The notes beneath the pieces are model-generated. The model ran no database searches. It saw only the letters and a program-made list of their open reading frames with translations, and had not been told where the DNA came from. Position numbers and translations under genes: made by a program. A stretch of DNA of 64,000 nt from DATLGB01 sp964242305. Lineage in GTDB: Bacteria > Actinomycetota > Thermoleophilia > Solirubrobacterales > Solirubrobacteraceae. Of this stretch, positions 40,072 to 48,460 are shown one piece after another. The DNA is taken from NCBI GenBank assembly GCA_964242305.1, contig CAXTBB010000026.1, positions 1-64,000 on the forward strand, read 5' to 3'. Each line of letters opens with the position of its first letter. The first letter of the stretch is position 1.

Positions 40072-40977
40072 GTGGTGCTGCTCGCCGGCTGCGGTCACGC
40101 GACGGACACGCCCGCGAGCCGCCCGACCGCCTCGCCGACGGCGACGCCGGCGGCCGCGATCGCCATCGAGTCGCCCGACGCGGGGTCGGTGGTACGCGCC
40201 GGCCGCGCGGTCGTGGTGAGCGGGACGGCGGCGCCGCAGGCGACCGTGCTGCTGTCGGCGGGCTGCGCGCAGGCGGGCTGCTCGGCGATCGCCCGGGCAG
40301 GGGACGACGGGCGCTGGCACGCGCGCCTACGCCCGCGCGACGCGCGCACGACGATCGAGGCCTCCACGCCGAGCGGGGACCGCGTCGACCGGCTGCGGGT
40401 GCGGGTCAAGGCGCCGCCGGCCGCGCCGCTGCCGCCCGCGTCGAGCGAGGCCGAACCCACCGCCACCGCCCGCCCGCGACCGACCCGCGTCGTGGTCGTG
40501 GGCGACTCGCTCACCGTCGGCATCAAGGACATCCTGCCGGGCCTGCTCCCCGGCTACGCCGTCAGCATCGACGCCCGCAACGGCCGCCCGCTGGCCGAGG
40601 GGATGCAGATCATCGCCCGGGACGACGTGCGCGGCGCCGTCCTCGCCGTCGGCCTGTTCACCAACGACGACCCGCGCACCGTCGACACGCTCGAACAGGC
40701 GGTGCGCAGCACGGTGAATGCGGTCGGCGACGGCGGCTGCGCCGTGTGGGCGACGATCGTCCGCCCGCCGCAGTCCGGTGTCTCCTACGCCGCCGCCAAC
40801 GCACGGCTGGCCGCACTCGAGGCCGAGCTGAGCCCGCACCTGATCCTCGTCCCGTGGGCGCAGGCCGTGGCGGCGCGCCCCGGCCTCGTCGGCCCGGACG
40901 GCGTCCACGGCGTCGGCGACGGCTACAAGGTGCGGGCGTCCCTCTACGCGGAGGCGATCCGATCGTGCGGCGGCTGA
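40072..40977 (+). CDS. SGNH-hydrolase-like lipoprotein 3
   Basis: About 301 residues. The beginning reads VVLLAGCGHATDTPASR, a lipobox-like LAGC near the start, but the hydrophobic part before the cysteine is unusually short; the real start may lie a few codons upstream at a non-standard codon. A beta-sandwich-like module (VRAGRAVVVSGTAAPQATVL) and a Pro/Ala linker lead to the SGNH domain: VVVVGDSLTVGIKDILPGLL, LAVGLFTNDDPRTVDTLEQA, WATIVRPPQSGVSYAAANAR and LVGPDGVHGVGDGYKVRASL. Paralogue of the next gene, which it overlaps by 13 bp. Confidence 0.72.
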   Translation: MVLLAGCGHATDTPASRPTASPTATPAAAIAIESPDAGSVVRAGRAVVVSGTAAPQATVLLSAGCAQAGCSAIARAGDDGRWHARLRPRDARTTIEASTPSGDRVDRLRVRVKAPPAAPLPPASSEAEPTATARPRPTRVVVVGDSLTVGIKDILPGLLPGYAVSIDARNGRPLAEGMQIIARDDVRGAVLAVGLFTNDDPRTVDTLEQAVRSTVNAVGDGGCAVWATIVRPPQSGVSYAAANARLAALEAELSPHLILVPWAQAVAARPGLVGPDGVHGVGDGYKVRASLYAEAIRSCGG

Positions 40978-41810
40978 CCCTCGCCCTCGTCCTGCTGCTG
41001 GCGGCGCCGGCGCACGCGCTGCAGCTGACCAAGCCCGCCGACGTCGTGCCCGCCCACCCGCTGTTCCACAGCCTGGCCGCCTCGATCGAGGTGAGTGGCC
41101 ACGCGCCCCGCGGCGCCGTCGTGAGGATCCGCGCCACCTGCGAGCTCGGCCCGTGCACGACGACCGTGGTGGCCAACCGCAAGCGCCACTTCAGCGCGCT
41201 GCTCAACGTCGTCCTGCCCGCGGGGCGCCAGCACGTCCGCCTGCGCGTCCTCTCCGGTGAGGACGAGGTCGCCAAGACGTTCGCGCTCGCCTACACGCCG
41301 GACGACGTCCTCGGCCCCGAGCTGACGGTGATCGGCGACTCGCTGGCCGTCGGCACCGAGGCGCCGCTGCGCGCCGCGCTGCCGGGTTGGCGGGTGACCT
41401 CGGACGGCCGGCCCGGCCGGCCGCTGGCCGAGGGCATGGCGACGCTGGCCATGACGCCCCTCGATCCGCCGCCCGACGTCCTCGCCTTCAGCCTGTTCAC
41501 CAACGACGACCCGCGCCACGTCGACGCCCTCGAGGCGGCCGTGCGCGCGAGCCTCGACCGCGCGCCGTGCGTCGTGTGGGCCACCATCGTCCGCCCGCCT
41601 CTGGCCGGCATCTCCTACCACCGCGCCAACGCCCGCCTGCGCGCGCTGGCCCGGGCGGACGACCGGCTTCGCATCGTCGACTGGGAGGCGGCCCTCAAGC
41701 GGCACCGCAGCTGGCTGGGCAAGGACCACGTGCATCCGACGGCCGCCGGGTACGCCGAGCGGGCGCGGCTCTACGCCGACGCCGCGCTCGGCTGTCTCAG
41801 CAACCTCTGA
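40965..41810 (+). CDS. Secreted SGNH-hydrolase-like protein 4
   Basis: 281 residues from GTG; signal peptide RRLTLALVLLLAAPAHA. A beta-rich module (IEVSGHAPRGAVVRIRATCE) is followed by the SGNH domain: LTVIGDSLAVGTEAPLRAAL, LAFSLFTNDDPRHVDALEAA, VWATIVRPPLAGISYHRANA and GKDHVHPTAAGYAERARLYA. The catalytic Ser, the Asn of FTNDD and the Asp/His of DHVHP are all present. Fourth SGNH protein of the cluster, in the same operon as number 3. Confidence 0.8.
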   Translation: MRRLTLALVLLLAAPAHALQLTKPADVVPAHPLFHSLAASIEVSGHAPRGAVVRIRATCELGPCTTTVVANRKRHFSALLNVVLPAGRQHVRLRVLSGEDEVAKTFALAYTPDDVLGPELTVIGDSLAVGTEAPLRAALPGWRVTSDGRPGRPLAEGMATLAMTPLDPPPDVLAFSLFTNDDPRHVDALEAAVRASLDRAPCVVWATIVRPPLAGISYHRANARLRALARADDRLRIVDWEAALKRHRSWLGKDHVHPTAAGYAERARLYADAALGCLSNL

Positions 41811-41856
41811 GGGGACGCTTACACGCCTCGCACGCACGGGGACGAGCATCCTCGTC

Positions 41857-42966
41857 ATGCCGCAGATCGACATCGTCCTCCCGGTCTACAACGAAGCCAC
41901 GTCGATCCAGGCCAGCGTCTGGCGGCTGCACGACTTCCTGTCCTCGGACGCCATGCCGTGGGATTGGCGCATCGTGATCGCCGACAACGCGTCCACCGAC
42001 CAGACGCCCGCCCTCGCCCGGCGCCTCGCCGACCACCTCGACGGCGTCAGCTACCTCCGCCTGGAGGAGAAGGGCCGCGGCCGGGCGCTGCGCACCGCCT
42101 GGGCGGCCTCGGACGCGAGCGTGGCCGCGTACATGGACATCGACCTCTCCACGGACCTGCGCGCGCTGCTCCCGCTCGTCGCGCCGCTGCTCAGCGGGCA
42201 CTCGGACGTCGCCATCGGGACGCGCCTGGCCAACGGAGCGCGGGTCGAGCGCAGCGCCAAGCGGGAGGTCATCTCGCGTGTCTACAACGTCACGCTGCGC
42301 ACGGCGCTGCGAGCCCGCTTCTCCGACGCCCAGTGCGGCTTCAAGGCGGTACGCACCGACGTCCTTCCGGGCCTGCTGGCCGACGTCCGCGACCAGGAGT
42401 GGTTCTTCGACACGGAGCTGCTCGTGCTCGCCCAGCGGCGCGGCCTGCGCATCCACGAGGTCCCGGTCGACTGGGTCGACGATCCCGACTCGACCGTTCA
42501 CATCGCCAGCACGGCGTGGCAGGACCTCAAGGGCGTCGCGCGGCTGCTGACGGCCACGCCGGTCGTCCGCTTCCTGGGCATCGGCGTGGTCTCGACGCTC
42601 GCCTACGCCTTCCTCTTCCTGTTTCTGAGGGGCCCCCTCGGACCCGCGTTCGCCAACGGCCTCTCCCTCGCTGTCACCGCCGTCGGCAACACCGCAGCCA
42701 ACCGGCGCCTCACCTTCCGCATCCGCGGCCGCGCCGGCCTGCTGCGCCAGCACGCGGCCGGCGCCGCGGTCTTCATCCTCACCCTGGGGCTGACGACCGC
42801 GGCGCTCGGCGTGCTCCACGGACTGGATTCGCGGCCGGCCCGGCCGCTGGAGCTGGCCGTGCTGGTCGCTTCGTCGCTGGTCGCCACGGTGACGCGCTTC
42901 GTCGCCCTGCGCTCCTGGGTGTTCGCGCGGCACGGCCGCCGATCAGCGATAGCCTCGACGGCTTGA
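41857..42966 (+). CDS. GT2 glycosyltransferase fused to a GtrA-like membrane domain
   Basis: 369 residues. The GT-A domain (1-225) begins IDIVLPVYNEATSIQASVWR, with IVIADNASTDQTPALARRLA and the metal-binding YMDIDLSTDLRALLP; a dolichol-phosphate mannosyltransferase-like SDVAIGTRLANGARVERSAK and FDTELLVLAQRRGLRIHEVP follow. The C-terminal 140 residues form four membrane helices of GtrA type (RFLGIGVVSTLAYAFLFLFL, LAVTAVGNTAANRRLTFRIR). Likely loads a sugar onto a polyprenyl phosphate and helps flip it. Fits the glycan block. Confidence 0.9.
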   Translation: MPQIDIVLPVYNEATSIQASVWRLHDFLSSDAMPWDWRIVIADNASTDQTPALARRLADHLDGVSYLRLEEKGRGRALRTAWAASDASVAAYMDIDLSTDLRALLPLVAPLLSGHSDVAIGTRLANGARVERSAKREVISRVYNVTLRTALRARFSDAQCGFKAVRTDVLPGLLADVRDQEWFFDTELLVLAQRRGLRIHEVPVDWVDDPDSTVHIASTAWQDLKGVARLLTATPVVRFLGIGVVSTLAYAFLFLFLRGPLGPAFANGLSLAVTAVGNTAANRRLTFRIRGRAGLLRQHAAGAAVFILTLGLTTAALGVLHGLDSRPARPLELAVLVASSLVATVTRFVALRSWVFARHGRRSAIASTA

Positions 42967-43427
42967 GCTCCGACCGTTCGTACGAGATCACCCCGGAGGC
43001 GCTGGCCGCCCTGGAGGCGGAGCTGGCGGAGCTCGAGGGGGAGGGCCGCCGTGAGATGGCCGAGCGCATCAAGACGGCGCGCGCGTGGGGCGACCTCAAG
43101 GAGAACTCCGAGTACCACGACGCCAAGAACTCCCAGGCGCACCTGGAGACCAAGATCCTGCGCCTGCAGGACCGCCGCCGCAACGCGGTCGTCGTCGAGG
43201 CCTCGCACGGGGACACGGTCGCGCTCGGCTCGACGGTGGTCGTCGACGACGGCGGGCGCGAGCGCACCTACGTGATCACGTCGGCGACGGAGGCCGACGT
43301 CGCGGCGGGCAAGCTCAGCCTCGAGTCCCCGCTGGCGCAGTCGCTGCTGGGCGCCAAGGCCGGGGACGAGGTCGCCTTCGAGGCACCCCGCGGGACGCGC
43401 AGCCTGCGCGTCATCCGGGTCGGTTAG
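42963..43427 (+). CDS. greA: Transcription elongation factor GreA
   Basis: 154 residues from TTG overlapping the previous stop. An N-terminal coiled coil (YEITPEALAALEAELAELEG, REMAERIKTARAWGDLKENS, EYHDAKNSQAHLETKILRLQ) carries the acidic tip residues in GDLKENSEYHDAK; the C-terminal FKBP-like domain contains VALGSTVVVDDGGRERTYVI and LGAKAGDEVAFEAP. It stimulates transcript cleavage by stalled RNA polymerase. Confidence 0.95.
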   Translation: MSSDRSYEITPEALAALEAELAELEGEGRREMAERIKTARAWGDLKENSEYHDAKNSQAHLETKILRLQDRRRNAVVVEASHGDTVALGSTVVVDDGGRERTYVITSATEADVAAGKLSLESPLAQSLLGAKAGDEVAFEAPRGTRSLRVIRVG

Positions 43428-44181
43428 CGGTCCACTCCAGGATCAGCTCGGCGGTCCGGTCGGGCACGTCGAGCTGGGGGAGGTGGCCGACGCCGTCGAG
43501 CACGACCCAGTCGGCGTCGGGCAGGCGCTCCTGGAAGTGCGCGGCGGCGCTCGGCCAGGCCAGCACCTTGTCCTCCGTGCCCCACACGATGCGGACGGGG
43601 ACGTCGATGTCGCCGGGGTCCTGATAGCCGTTCTCGACGGTGCCCCGGATCAGCGGCAGCACGATCGGGCAGTCGGCGGCGCCGCGGATCTGGTCGGCGA
43701 CCAGATCGGGGGGGACGTGCTCGGGGCGCTCGACCATGAACGCGAGCGAGCGGGCGCGACCCTCGGGGGTCGACGCGATCTCGTCCGCGCGCGGCGCGGC
43801 GTCCTTGAGCAGGTTCTGGGCGAGGGTGAAGAAGGACAGCACGCGGCGCTGGGCGGGGTCGTCGGGCAGCCAGCCGCCGGCGGGGGCGAGGCCGACGACG
43901 GTCCTGGCCCGCCCGCGCGCCGCCAGCTGCAGGGCGATGCCGCCGCCGAGCGAGTTGCCGACCAGGTGCGCGGTCTCCAGGCCGGCGGCGTCCATCTGGC
44001 GCTCGACGTCGTCCGTGATCGCCTCCGGGGTGGCGTCGCCGGTGAACGGGGCGCCGCCGTGGTGGCCGAGCAGCGTGGGGGCGTGCACGTCGTGCTCGGC
44101 CGCGAGGCGGTCGCGGACGAGGTCCCAGGTCCGCGGCGTGTCCGTCACGCCGTGCAGCAGGACCATCGGCTCGCCCGTCAT
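43411..44181 (-). CDS. Alpha/beta hydrolase
   Basis: 256 residues. Oxyanion motif VLLHGVTDTPRTW, nucleophile elbow LVGNSLGGGIAL with Ser77, acid in IVWGTEDKVLAWP and catalytic His in LDGVGHLPQLDVP. Cap region between about 120 and 175. Cytoplasmic esterase, lipase or haloalkane-type hydrolase of unknown substrate. Overlaps greA 3' ends by 17 bp in convergent orientation. Confidence 0.88.
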   Translation of the reverse strand: MTGEPMVLLHGVTDTPRTWDLVRDRLAAEHDVHAPTLLGHHGGAPFTGDATPEAITDDVERQMDAAGLETAHLVGNSLGGGIALQLAARGRARTVVGLAPAGGWLPDDPAQRRVLSFFTLAQNLLKDAAPRADEIASTPEGRARSLAFMVERPEHVPPDLVADQIRGAADCPIVLPLIRGTVENGYQDPGDIDVPVRIVWGTEDKVLAWPSAAAHFQERLPDADWVVLDGVGHLPQLDVPDRTAELILEWTANRPG

Positions 44182-44191
44182 CGGGCGCAGG

Positions 44192-46201
44192 CTACTTCGC
44201 GGCGGCCAGCAGCTGGTCGGCCTTGCCCCGGCAGTCGTAGAGCTTGGAGCCGAAGACGGTGACGGACGGGCAGACGGACTCGGCGGTGGCGATCGCGCCG
44301 TCGGAGCCGGCGCGCGAGTCGCCGGGCCGGGCGCCCCCGCCGCCGAACGCGCCGCCCTGGGACGCCGCGGAGATCCAGCGCAGGCGCCCGTCGCGGACGG
44401 CCTCGGCGAGCCACGGGACGCTGACCGTGCTCTCGCGGCCGGAGAAGCCGCCGATGCCGGCCACGTCGGCGCCCGTGTTGATGATCGTTGAGCTGGCGCC
44501 CTGCTGGCTGGAGATGCCGATCGTCCCGCCGCCGTGGGCCTTCGCGTAGGCGACCAGGACCTTCAGGGAGGATGCGTCGCCGCCGCCGAAACCGCCGGCG
44601 CCGGGGCGGAAGCCGCCGGCCGGCGGGCCGCCGGGGAGCGCGCCGCCACCGCCGCCGGGAGCGAAGCCCGGAGGCGGCCCGCCGAACCGGCCGCGGAAGC
44701 CGCCGCGGCCACCCGGGCCGCCGCCGCCGAAGCCGCCCAACCCGGAGCCGGCCGGCCCGCCGGCGGGGAAGGTCGTGCCCGTCGCGTGGCCGACGGTCTG
44801 GAACGCCCAGCTGGCCGGCGCGGCCAGCAGGGCGGCGAGCGCGGCGCCGACGGCGACGATGCGGGTGCGAGCGTCGCCGCGGACCACCATCACGACCGCC
44901 GCCGCCAGGCCGGCGACGATGACCACGGGGATCGCCCACTTGAGGTCGGTGGCGTCCCGGTCGATGACGACGAGCTCGACGACCACGCCCGCCGCGATCG
45001 CCGCCGGCCCGACCCAGCGCACGCGGATGGCCAGCGCCACGCCCGCGCCGACCAGCGCGGCGGTGAACGGGGCCAGTTGGGAGATGTAGTACGGGTGGAA
45101 GATCCCCTTGGCGAAGGAGAAGGCGACCGCGCAGACGGCGAAGCAGCCGCCCACCGCGATCACGAAGCCGGTGCGGGCGTCGTCACGGCGCAGGCGGGAG
45201 ACGACGACCAGCGCGACCGCCGCCACGATGGCGAAGCCGAGCAGCCAGCCCGCCTGCCCGCCGAGGCCCTGGTGCAGGAGGCGCAACGGTCCCGCGGCGC
45301 CGCCGAAGGGGCCGCCGTTGCCGCCGCCGAACCCGCCCGGCCCGCCGGCGCCGCCACCCGGGCCGCCGGCCTGTCCGTCGAGGCGGCCGAGGCCGTTGTA
45401 GCCGAAGATCAGCGACCAGATCGAGTTGTCCGTCGTCCCCGACACCCACGGTCGTGAGCCGGACGGCGTCAGCCACATCAGCACCGGCCAGGCGCCGCCG
45501 ACGACCGCCAGCGCGGCGCCCCCGGCGGCCAGCGAGCGCAGCGCCGCGACCCGGCCGCGCGGAGCGACCCACAGGAACGCGGCGACCAGCCCGGGCAGGA
45601 CCAGGAAGGCCGCCAGCATCTTGGTCTCGAAGGCCAGGCCGACCATCACGCCGCTCCACACGAGCCAGCGCGTGCGGCCGTCCTCCAGTGCGCGCACCAG
45701 GAACCAGAGCGCGGCGACGCAGCACAGGATCAGCAGTGCGTCCGGGTTGTTGTGGCGGCCCATCGCCACGCTCAGCGGCGTGAGGACGAGGACGAGGCCG
45801 GCCGCGAAGCCCCCGATGCGGCCGAACCGCCGCCGGACCAGGTCGTACGTGAGCGCGACCGAGCCGATCGTCATCAGCGCTTGGGGCACCAGGATGGCCA
45901 CCGAGTTGAAGCCGAACACGCGCGCGGAGAGCGCCTGCACCCACAGCGCCAGCGGCGGCTTGTCGACCGTCATGACCCCGGACGGGTCGAACGCGTTGAA
46001 GAGGAAGTCGTGCCAGCTCGTGCTCATGGACCGGACCGCGGCCGAGTAGTACTCGTTCGCGAAGCCGTTGACCGAGAGGTTGACCAGCTCGAGCGCGCCG
46101 GCCAGGACGAGCAGCCCGATCAGCTCCCACCGGATCTCGCGGTGGCGCGCGGGCGCCGGTGCCGAGGTGGACGTGACCGGATCCTCGAGAACGGCGCTCA
46201 T
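44192..46201 (-). CDS. GT39-type membrane glycosyltransferase with glycine-rich segments
   Basis: 669 residues. The N-terminal part has the polyprenol-dependent transferase pattern: ELVNLSVNGFANEYYSAAVR with the first-loop acidic residue, DPSGVMTVDKPPLALWVQAL, and many membrane helices (LMTIGSVALTYDLVRR, GFAAGLVLVLTPLSVAMGRH, NNPDALLILCCVAALWFLVR). Two Gly-rich extracytoplasmic stretches are striking: about residues 275-305 and, larger, 475-545. A C-terminal soluble domain (SLKVLVAYAKAHGGGTIGIS) ends with cysteine pair residues. It probably moves a sugar from a polyprenyl phosphate onto an envelope acceptor. Confidence 0.85.
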   Translation of the reverse strand: MSAVLEDPVTSTSAPAPARHREIRWELIGLLVLAGALELVNLSVNGFANEYYSAAVRSMSTSWHDFLFNAFDPSGVMTVDKPPLALWVQALSARVFGFNSVAILVPQALMTIGSVALTYDLVRRRFGRIGGFAAGLVLVLTPLSVAMGRHNNPDALLILCCVAALWFLVRALEDGRTRWLVWSGVMVGLAFETKMLAAFLVLPGLVAAFLWVAPRGRVAALRSLAAGGAALAVVGGAWPVLMWLTPSGSRPWVSGTTDNSIWSLIFGYNGLGRLDGQAGGPGGGAGGPGGFGGGNGGPFGGAAGPLRLLHQGLGGQAGWLLGFAIVAAVALVVVSRLRRDDARTGFVIAVGGCFAVCAVAFSFAKGIFHPYYISQLAPFTAALVGAGVALAIRVRWVGPAAIAAGVVVELVVIDRDATDLKWAIPVVIVAGLAAAVVMVVRGDARTRIVAVGAALAALLAAPASWAFQTVGHATGTTFPAGGPAGSGLGGFGGGGPGGRGGFRGRFGGPPPGFAPGGGGGALPGGPPAGGFRPGAGGFGGGDASSLKVLVAYAKAHGGGTIGISSQQGASSTIINTGADVAGIGGFSGRESTVSVPWLAEAVRDGRLRWISAASQGGAFGGGGARPGDSRAGSDGAIATAESVCPSVTVFGSKLYDCRGKADQLLAAAK

Positions 46202-46252
46202 CGCTCCAGCCTGGCGGGGTCACCTCAGACGAAGCTGAGAATCGACCCCTTA

Positions 46253-46262
46253 NNNNNNNNNN
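46253..46262. other. Assembly gap (10 N)
   Basis: Second scaffold join of unknown true length, 51 bp upstream of the GT39 gene start. The promoter region of that gene may be incomplete. Confidence 0.95.
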
Positions 46263-46315
46263 GCATCAGTGGCTGCTGGACCAGGGCGCCTAGAGGAAGG
46301 ACGCTTAAAGGAGGA

Positions 46316-46347
46316 CGCCGCCCCGCGCGGGTCCTCGCGGGGCGGCG
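46316..46347. terminator. Strong GC hairpin
   Basis: CGCCGCCCCGC (46316-46326) pairs perfectly with GCGGGGCGGCG (46337-46347) around a ten-base loop. No U-run follows. It may end transcription entering from the right. The rest of 46202-46484 holds no gene that I can support. Confidence 0.45.
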
Positions 46348-46484
46348 ATGAAGAGATGCAGTCGCTGCGCTCTATGTCGTTTGAGGCGAACCTCCATGTC
46401 GGGTACGCCTTCAGTGTCACGACGGGGTGCTGCTCGTCCTATCGCCCGCGGGCCGAAGATCGCCGCGGCTCGCTCGCCGTGGCG

Positions 46485-46688
46485 TCAGGCGGCGGCCTGC
46501 TGCTTGTCTTTGTTGGCGAACGCGCGGACCGGCTCCTTGGACAGACGGGCCTGCGCGAGGACGTTCAGCGTGGCGGTCATGCGGTCGGCCGCCTCGCGCT
46601 CCTGGCGACCGTCCGGGGTCGCGCGCAGGTAGGCATCGAAGGCGGAGGCGTATTGCTGGGCTTCGGCGGGGATCTGACGATTGCGCAT
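46485..46688 (-). CDS. Possible small protein, 67 aa
   Basis: Helical, charged product: NRQIPAEAQQYASAFDAYLR, ATPDGRQEREAADRMTATLN, VLAQARLSKEPVRAFANKDK. Composition is protein-like and it follows the GntR gene on the same strand, with 26 bp between. No clear ribosome-binding site, no family recognised. Confidence 0.45.
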   Translation of the reverse strand: MRNRQIPAEAQQYASAFDAYLRATPDGRQEREAADRMTATLNVLAQARLSKEPVRAFANKDKQQAAA

Positions 46689-46714
46689 CTACCGGGCCCT
46701 TCGGCAGATGGCGC

Positions 46715-47359
46715 CTAGAACTTCAGTCCAGTTGTCAGGGCATCGGTTGAGGTTGTTATGTGAATCCGCAGCGCATCGGGGCCATCCGCCTCGATCGCGG
46801 CCAGCAGGGCCTCGTGTTCCGCGGCCAGCGCGACCGTGTCGAAGCGGACCTGGGCGTCCCGCAACTGGGTGAGGAACAGGCGCAGCTCACCGGCCAGCGC
46901 GCGGTGGGCGGCCTCGATCCGCGGGCTCCCGCCAGACGCGACGATCGCGGCGTGCAGGCGCTCGTGCGCGCCGGCCACCTCGGCGAACGGCCCACCGACC
47001 GCCGCGGCCAGCGCCCGGCCCGCGTCGTGAACGGCGTCGGGGAGGCGGCCGTGGCGGGCGAGCGCGAGCCGGGCGGCCTCCACCTCCAGCGCGATCCGCA
47101 GCTCCCCGAGGGCGACCAGCTCCGCGCGCGTGAACGTGCGCACGCGGGCGCCGCGGTTGCGCTCGATCCGGACGACGCCCTCCGTCTCCAGCGCCCGCAG
47201 CGCGGCCCGGACGGTGTGGCGCGCGAGGCCGGACGCCGCGGCCAGGTGCTGCTCGCGCAGAGGCCCCACCAGCTCCCCTTCCAGGATCCGCACCCGCAGC
47301 GCATCCGCCAGCCGCGCCGGCGCGGCGCCACCCGCGGCGCCCTCGCCGCGCCCGGTCAT
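46715..47359 (-). CDS. GntR-family regulator, FadR/FCD type
   Basis: 214 residues. An N-terminal winged helix (RLADALRVRILEGELVGPLR, EQHLAAASGLARHTVRAALR, ALETEGVVRIERNRGARVRT) and a helical FCD effector domain (LGELRIALEVEAARLALARH, VAGAHERLHAAIVASGGSPR, LAAEHEALLAAIEADGPDAL, RIHITTSTDALTTG). The metal-binding Asp/His pattern of FCD is only partly evident. Its ATG overlaps the EamA stop by 4 bp; the promoter before EamA holds a palindrome suited to a GntR dimer, so it probably controls its own operon. Confidence 0.88.
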   Translation of the reverse strand: MTGRGEGAAGGAAPARLADALRVRILEGELVGPLREQHLAAASGLARHTVRAALRALETEGVVRIERNRGARVRTFTRAELVALGELRIALEVEAARLALARHGRLPDAVHDAGRALAAAVGGPFAEVAGAHERLHAAIVASGGSPRIEAAHRALAGELRLFLTQLRDAQVRFDTVALAAEHEALLAAIEADGPDALRIHITTSTDALTTGLKF

Positions 47360-48207
47360 ACCGGCAGCACCTCCGCCTCCGCCCGTCGGGGCGCGGCGAG
47401 CACGGCCAGGCCGGCGAGGACGAGCGCGACGCCGGCCAGCGCGACGAGCCCTGGGCGCTCGCCGAGCACGACGACCCCGAGCGCCGTGGCGGTGACCGGC
47501 TCGGCCAGCGTCAGGGTCGCCACCTCGCCGGCGGGCAGGTGCCGCAGCCCACGAGCGAAGAGGACATAGGCGAGCGCGGTGGGGATCGTGCCGAGATAGA
47601 CCGCCAGCGCGAGCCCGCCGAGCGTGCCCACCTGGCCGAGGCCCTCGACGATCAGCACGGGGGAGAGGGCCACGGCGCCGAGGCCGAACAGCCGCGCCAT
47701 CACCGCCTCCGGCCCGTGCACCGCGAGCAGGCCCTTCGCCGCCACCGTGTACGTCGCGTAGGACAGCCCGGCGCCCAGCGCCAGCCCGACCCCGCCCGGG
47801 TCGATCTCCGCCGACGTCCCCGCTGCCACCAGCACGGTGACGCCGGCCACCGCCAGCCCGGTCGCCGCCGCCCAGCGCGTGGTCACCCGCTCGCGCGCGA
47901 GCAGCCCGGCGAACACCGGCCCGGACCCGAGCGCGACCACCGTCCCGACCGCCACCCCCGTGGCGTCGACCGCCGCGAAGAAGGTCAGCTGATAGCCGGC
48001 CACCCCCGCGGCACCGAGCAGGACCGGGAGGCGCGGCCACGGCGCGCCGCCCCGCCGCCACGCCAGTGCGGCCAGCAGCGCGCCGCCGACCGCCACCCGC
48101 GCGGCGCCGACCACGCTCGGCTCCGTGCCGTCAGGCCCGAGCGCCTGTGCGGTGCCGGTCGTCCCGAAGCAGACCGCCGACAGCAGGACCAGGACGCGCG
48201 GGTTCAC
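47356..48207 (-). CDS. EamA/DMT-family exporter
   Basis: 283 residues from GTG (VNPRVLVLLSAVCFGTTGTA). Ten membrane helices in two EamA halves, e.g. VVGAARVAVGGALLAALAWR, LPVLLGAAGVAGYQLTFFAA, GTVVALGSGPVFAGLLARE, GLAVAGVTVLVAAGTSAEID, LGAGLSYATYTVAAKGLLA, ALAVYLGTIPTALAYVLFAR, EPVTATALGVVVLGERPGLV. The GTEP and LAEPV motifs are typical. Probably effluxes a metabolite or toxic compound sensed by the coupled GntR regulator. Confidence 0.88.
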   Translation of the reverse strand: MNPRVLVLLSAVCFGTTGTAQALGPDGTEPSVVGAARVAVGGALLAALAWRRGGAPWPRLPVLLGAAGVAGYQLTFFAAVDATGVAVGTVVALGSGPVFAGLLARERVTTRWAAATGLAVAGVTVLVAAGTSAEIDPGGVGLALGAGLSYATYTVAAKGLLAVHGPEAVMARLFGLGAVALSPVLIVEGLGQVGTLGGLALAVYLGTIPTALAYVLFARGLRHLPAGEVATLTLAEPVTATALGVVVLGERPGLVALAGVALVLAGLAVLAAPRRAEAEVLPV

Positions 48208-48213
48208 CGAACA

Positions 48214-48228
48214 GATTGTTCCACAATC
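48214..48228. promoter_or_regulatory. Perfect palindromic operator before EamA-GntR
   Basis: GATTGTTCCACAATC is a perfect 6+3+6 inverted repeat ending seven bases before the GTG start. The TTGT...ACAA core agrees with half-sites of GntR-type regulators. Position suggests direct repression of EamA-GntR. Confidence 0.55.
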
Positions 48229-48295
48229 GCACCCTCCCCGAGTTCGGATCCCACAGGGGTCCTTGCAGGTGACGGCGGGCGGGTACACCGGCGCC

Positions 48296-48460
48296 ATGGC
48301 TGACGATGACGACGACTGGGTCGGCACCCCTCCTGAGGGGCACATCTCCCGCGACCGGGCGAACCCCGGGTTCTGGGCGGGTCAGAAGCCGCTGGTCGCC
48401 GGCGGCGGGGTGCTGCTGCTGATCGTGATCGTCGTGCTGGTCATCGCGCTGTCGCGGTAA
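48296..48460 (+). CDS. Small single-pass membrane protein, 54 aa
   Basis: MADDDDDWVGTPPEGHISRD, then a PGFWAGQKP stretch, then one membrane helix LVAGGGVLLLIVIVVLVIAL and a final SR. The acidic N-terminus and lone C-terminal anchor look like a real tail-anchored small protein. Function unknown. Divergent from EamA, convergent with and overlapping the hydrolase gene 3' end by 20 bp. Confidence 0.6.
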   Translation: MADDDDDWVGTPPEGHISRDRANPGFWAGQKPLVAGGGVLLLIVIVVLVIALSR

